Shown here piece after piece: positions 4,991-5,601 of a stretch of DNA of 5,601 nt (its first letter is position 1; the number at the start of each line of letters is the position of its first letter). The notes beneath the pieces were generated by a model. That model ran no database searches. It had not been told where the DNA came from and saw nothing but the letters and a program-made list of their open reading frames with translations. The translations under genes and the position numbers were made by a program. The stretch comes from Verrucomicrobiota bacterium (GTDB lineage: Bacteria > Verrucomicrobiota > Verrucomicrobiia > Chthoniobacterales > UBA10450). The DNA is taken from positions 1 through 5,601 of the forward strand of contig QHOD01000222.1 of the NCBI GenBank assembly GCA_003218615.1, in the 5' to 3' direction.

Positions 4991-5601
4991 GTGCAAAAAT
5001 CGGAACGCACTGACCTCTTGGAAACGGTCGCGGCGAGCGAACCGATTGCGCGCAAACTTCGCGCAATCGAGCGAACGCAATGGCCGGTGCGGTTCTCGCA
5101 TGTCATCCAGCCGGCGCAGGCATTTCTGGCCGCTACCATCGCGCGTAAGATTAACAACTCTATTTGGGTCTTCTGTCCCAGCGTTCATTCTCAGGAATTG
5201 TTTTACGAGAGTTTGCTCAATTGGCAGCCGAACGCGCTCTTCCTGCCGGAAGCGGAATTTGCCGCGATTGAAAATGTTTTGCCCGACCCGGAAATGGCAG
5301 CGGAACGGCTCGCGTTGCTCATGCAAGTCGAGCGCGAGTCCGGTCGGCAGCTGATTGTTGCAACGCGCGCCAGTCTCGATCAGGCAGCGCCGAAACGCGG
5401 CACTCTGCAATCTGCTGTCGTTCACCTTCGGCGCGGTGTGAACGAGAAGATGGAGCGTCTTCTCGAACAACTCGTGGCGGCCGGTTATGAACGCGTCGCC
5501 CAAGTCACCACCCGCGGGCAATTCGCCGTGCGCGGCGGCATTGTCGATCTTTATTCGTGGCAGGTCCCGCTACCGGTGCGCTTGGAGTTTTTAGGCGACG
5601 A
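4991..5601 (+). CDS. mfd: Transcription-repair coupling factor Mfd (partial, N-terminal 203 residues)
   Basis: The open frame runs from GTG 4991 to the edge. Mfd is a cytoplasmic ATPase that removes RNA polymerase stalled at DNA lesions and recruits UvrA. This piece is the N-terminal UvrB-like region: alpha/beta segments SIWVFCPSVHSQELFYESLL (57-76), LPEAEFAAIENVLPDPEMAA (85-104) and RQLIVATRASL (119-129), followed by AGYERVAQVTTRGQFAVRGG and IVDLY (164-188), the conserved Mfd/UvrB signature. Mfd is preferred over UvrB because no Walker A motif occurs in these 203 residues, whereas UvrB has one very early. The RecG-like motor, polymerase-binding and C-terminal domains lie beyond the window (typical length about 1,100-1,200 aa). 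A stop at 4970-4972 bounds the frame, and GTG 4991 is the only standard start before the conserved part; no clear Shine-Dalgarno is present. Confidence 0.92.
   Translation, partial: MQKSERTDLLETVAASEPIARKLRAIERTQWPVRFSHVIQPAQAFLAATIARKINNSIWVFCPSVHSQELFYESLLNWQPNALFLPEAEFAAIENVLPDPEMAAERLALLMQVERESGRQLIVATRASLDQAAPKRGTLQSAVVHLRRGVNEKMERLLEQLVAAGYERVAQVTTRGQFAVRGGIVDLYSWQVPLPVRLEFLGD

Noticed and set aside
4979..5521. A 180-residue minus-strand open frame
   Set aside because: It is antisense to mfd, whose sense frame carries the conserved GQFAVRGG signature.

Overview
The window looks like a piece of bacterial chromosome from the phylum Verrucomicrobia, probably a Chthoniobacterales-like soil lineage. 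This is inferred from protein content: a Minf_1886-type protein at the left edge, a verrucomicrobial-style FmdB zinc ribbon, a secreted Gly/Tyr-rich protein with a peptidoglycan-binding tail, and genes that mostly lack a clear Shine-Dalgarno sequence. No species can be named from the sequence alone. I see no rRNA, tRNA, CRISPR array, transposase or phage gene.

Left part (1-1668), minus strand. A Minf_1886-family gene runs off the left edge (1-233). Directly before its start codon is a perfect hairpin followed by six U residues, and a possible promoter lies just upstream. A 10-bp-periodic AT-rich array (321-380) separates it from a 428-aa exported protein of unknown function (382-1668). That protein keeps the outline of a gluzincin-type peptidase domain but not its zinc-binding residues. 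Its Shine-Dalgarno can be sequestered by a perfect 11-nt complement 63 nt further upstream.

Middle (1669-3168). A divergent intergenic region leads to a plus-strand gene for a secreted Gly/Trp/Asn- and Gly/Tyr-repeat protein ending in a peptidoglycan-binding domain. Its best start is a non-standard CTG at 1826, which restores a complete signal peptide and sits 5 nt after an AAAAGGGG ribosome-binding site. The gene ends at a likely terminator (2542-2592). It converges with a minus-strand FmdB-family zinc-ribbon gene (2639-2995), whose upstream region holds a perfect 16-bp palindrome.

Right part (3169-5601), plus strand. An L,D-transpeptidase lipoprotein is followed by a complete type I-beta DAHP synthase (aroF, first step of the shikimate pathway), then by a short hairpin-rich spacer, then by the first 203 codons of mfd (transcription-repair coupling factor), which runs off the right edge. 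Two genes (the Gly/Tyr-PGB protein and the L,D-transpeptidase) point to cell-envelope work; aroF and mfd are housekeeping genes. Nothing suggests that all the genes form one pathway.

The points most worth a second look are the CTG start, the SD-sequestering leader, the hairpin plus U-tract against the Minf_1886 start codon, the twin 24-nt in-frame repeat arrays, and the degenerate peptidase-like protein.
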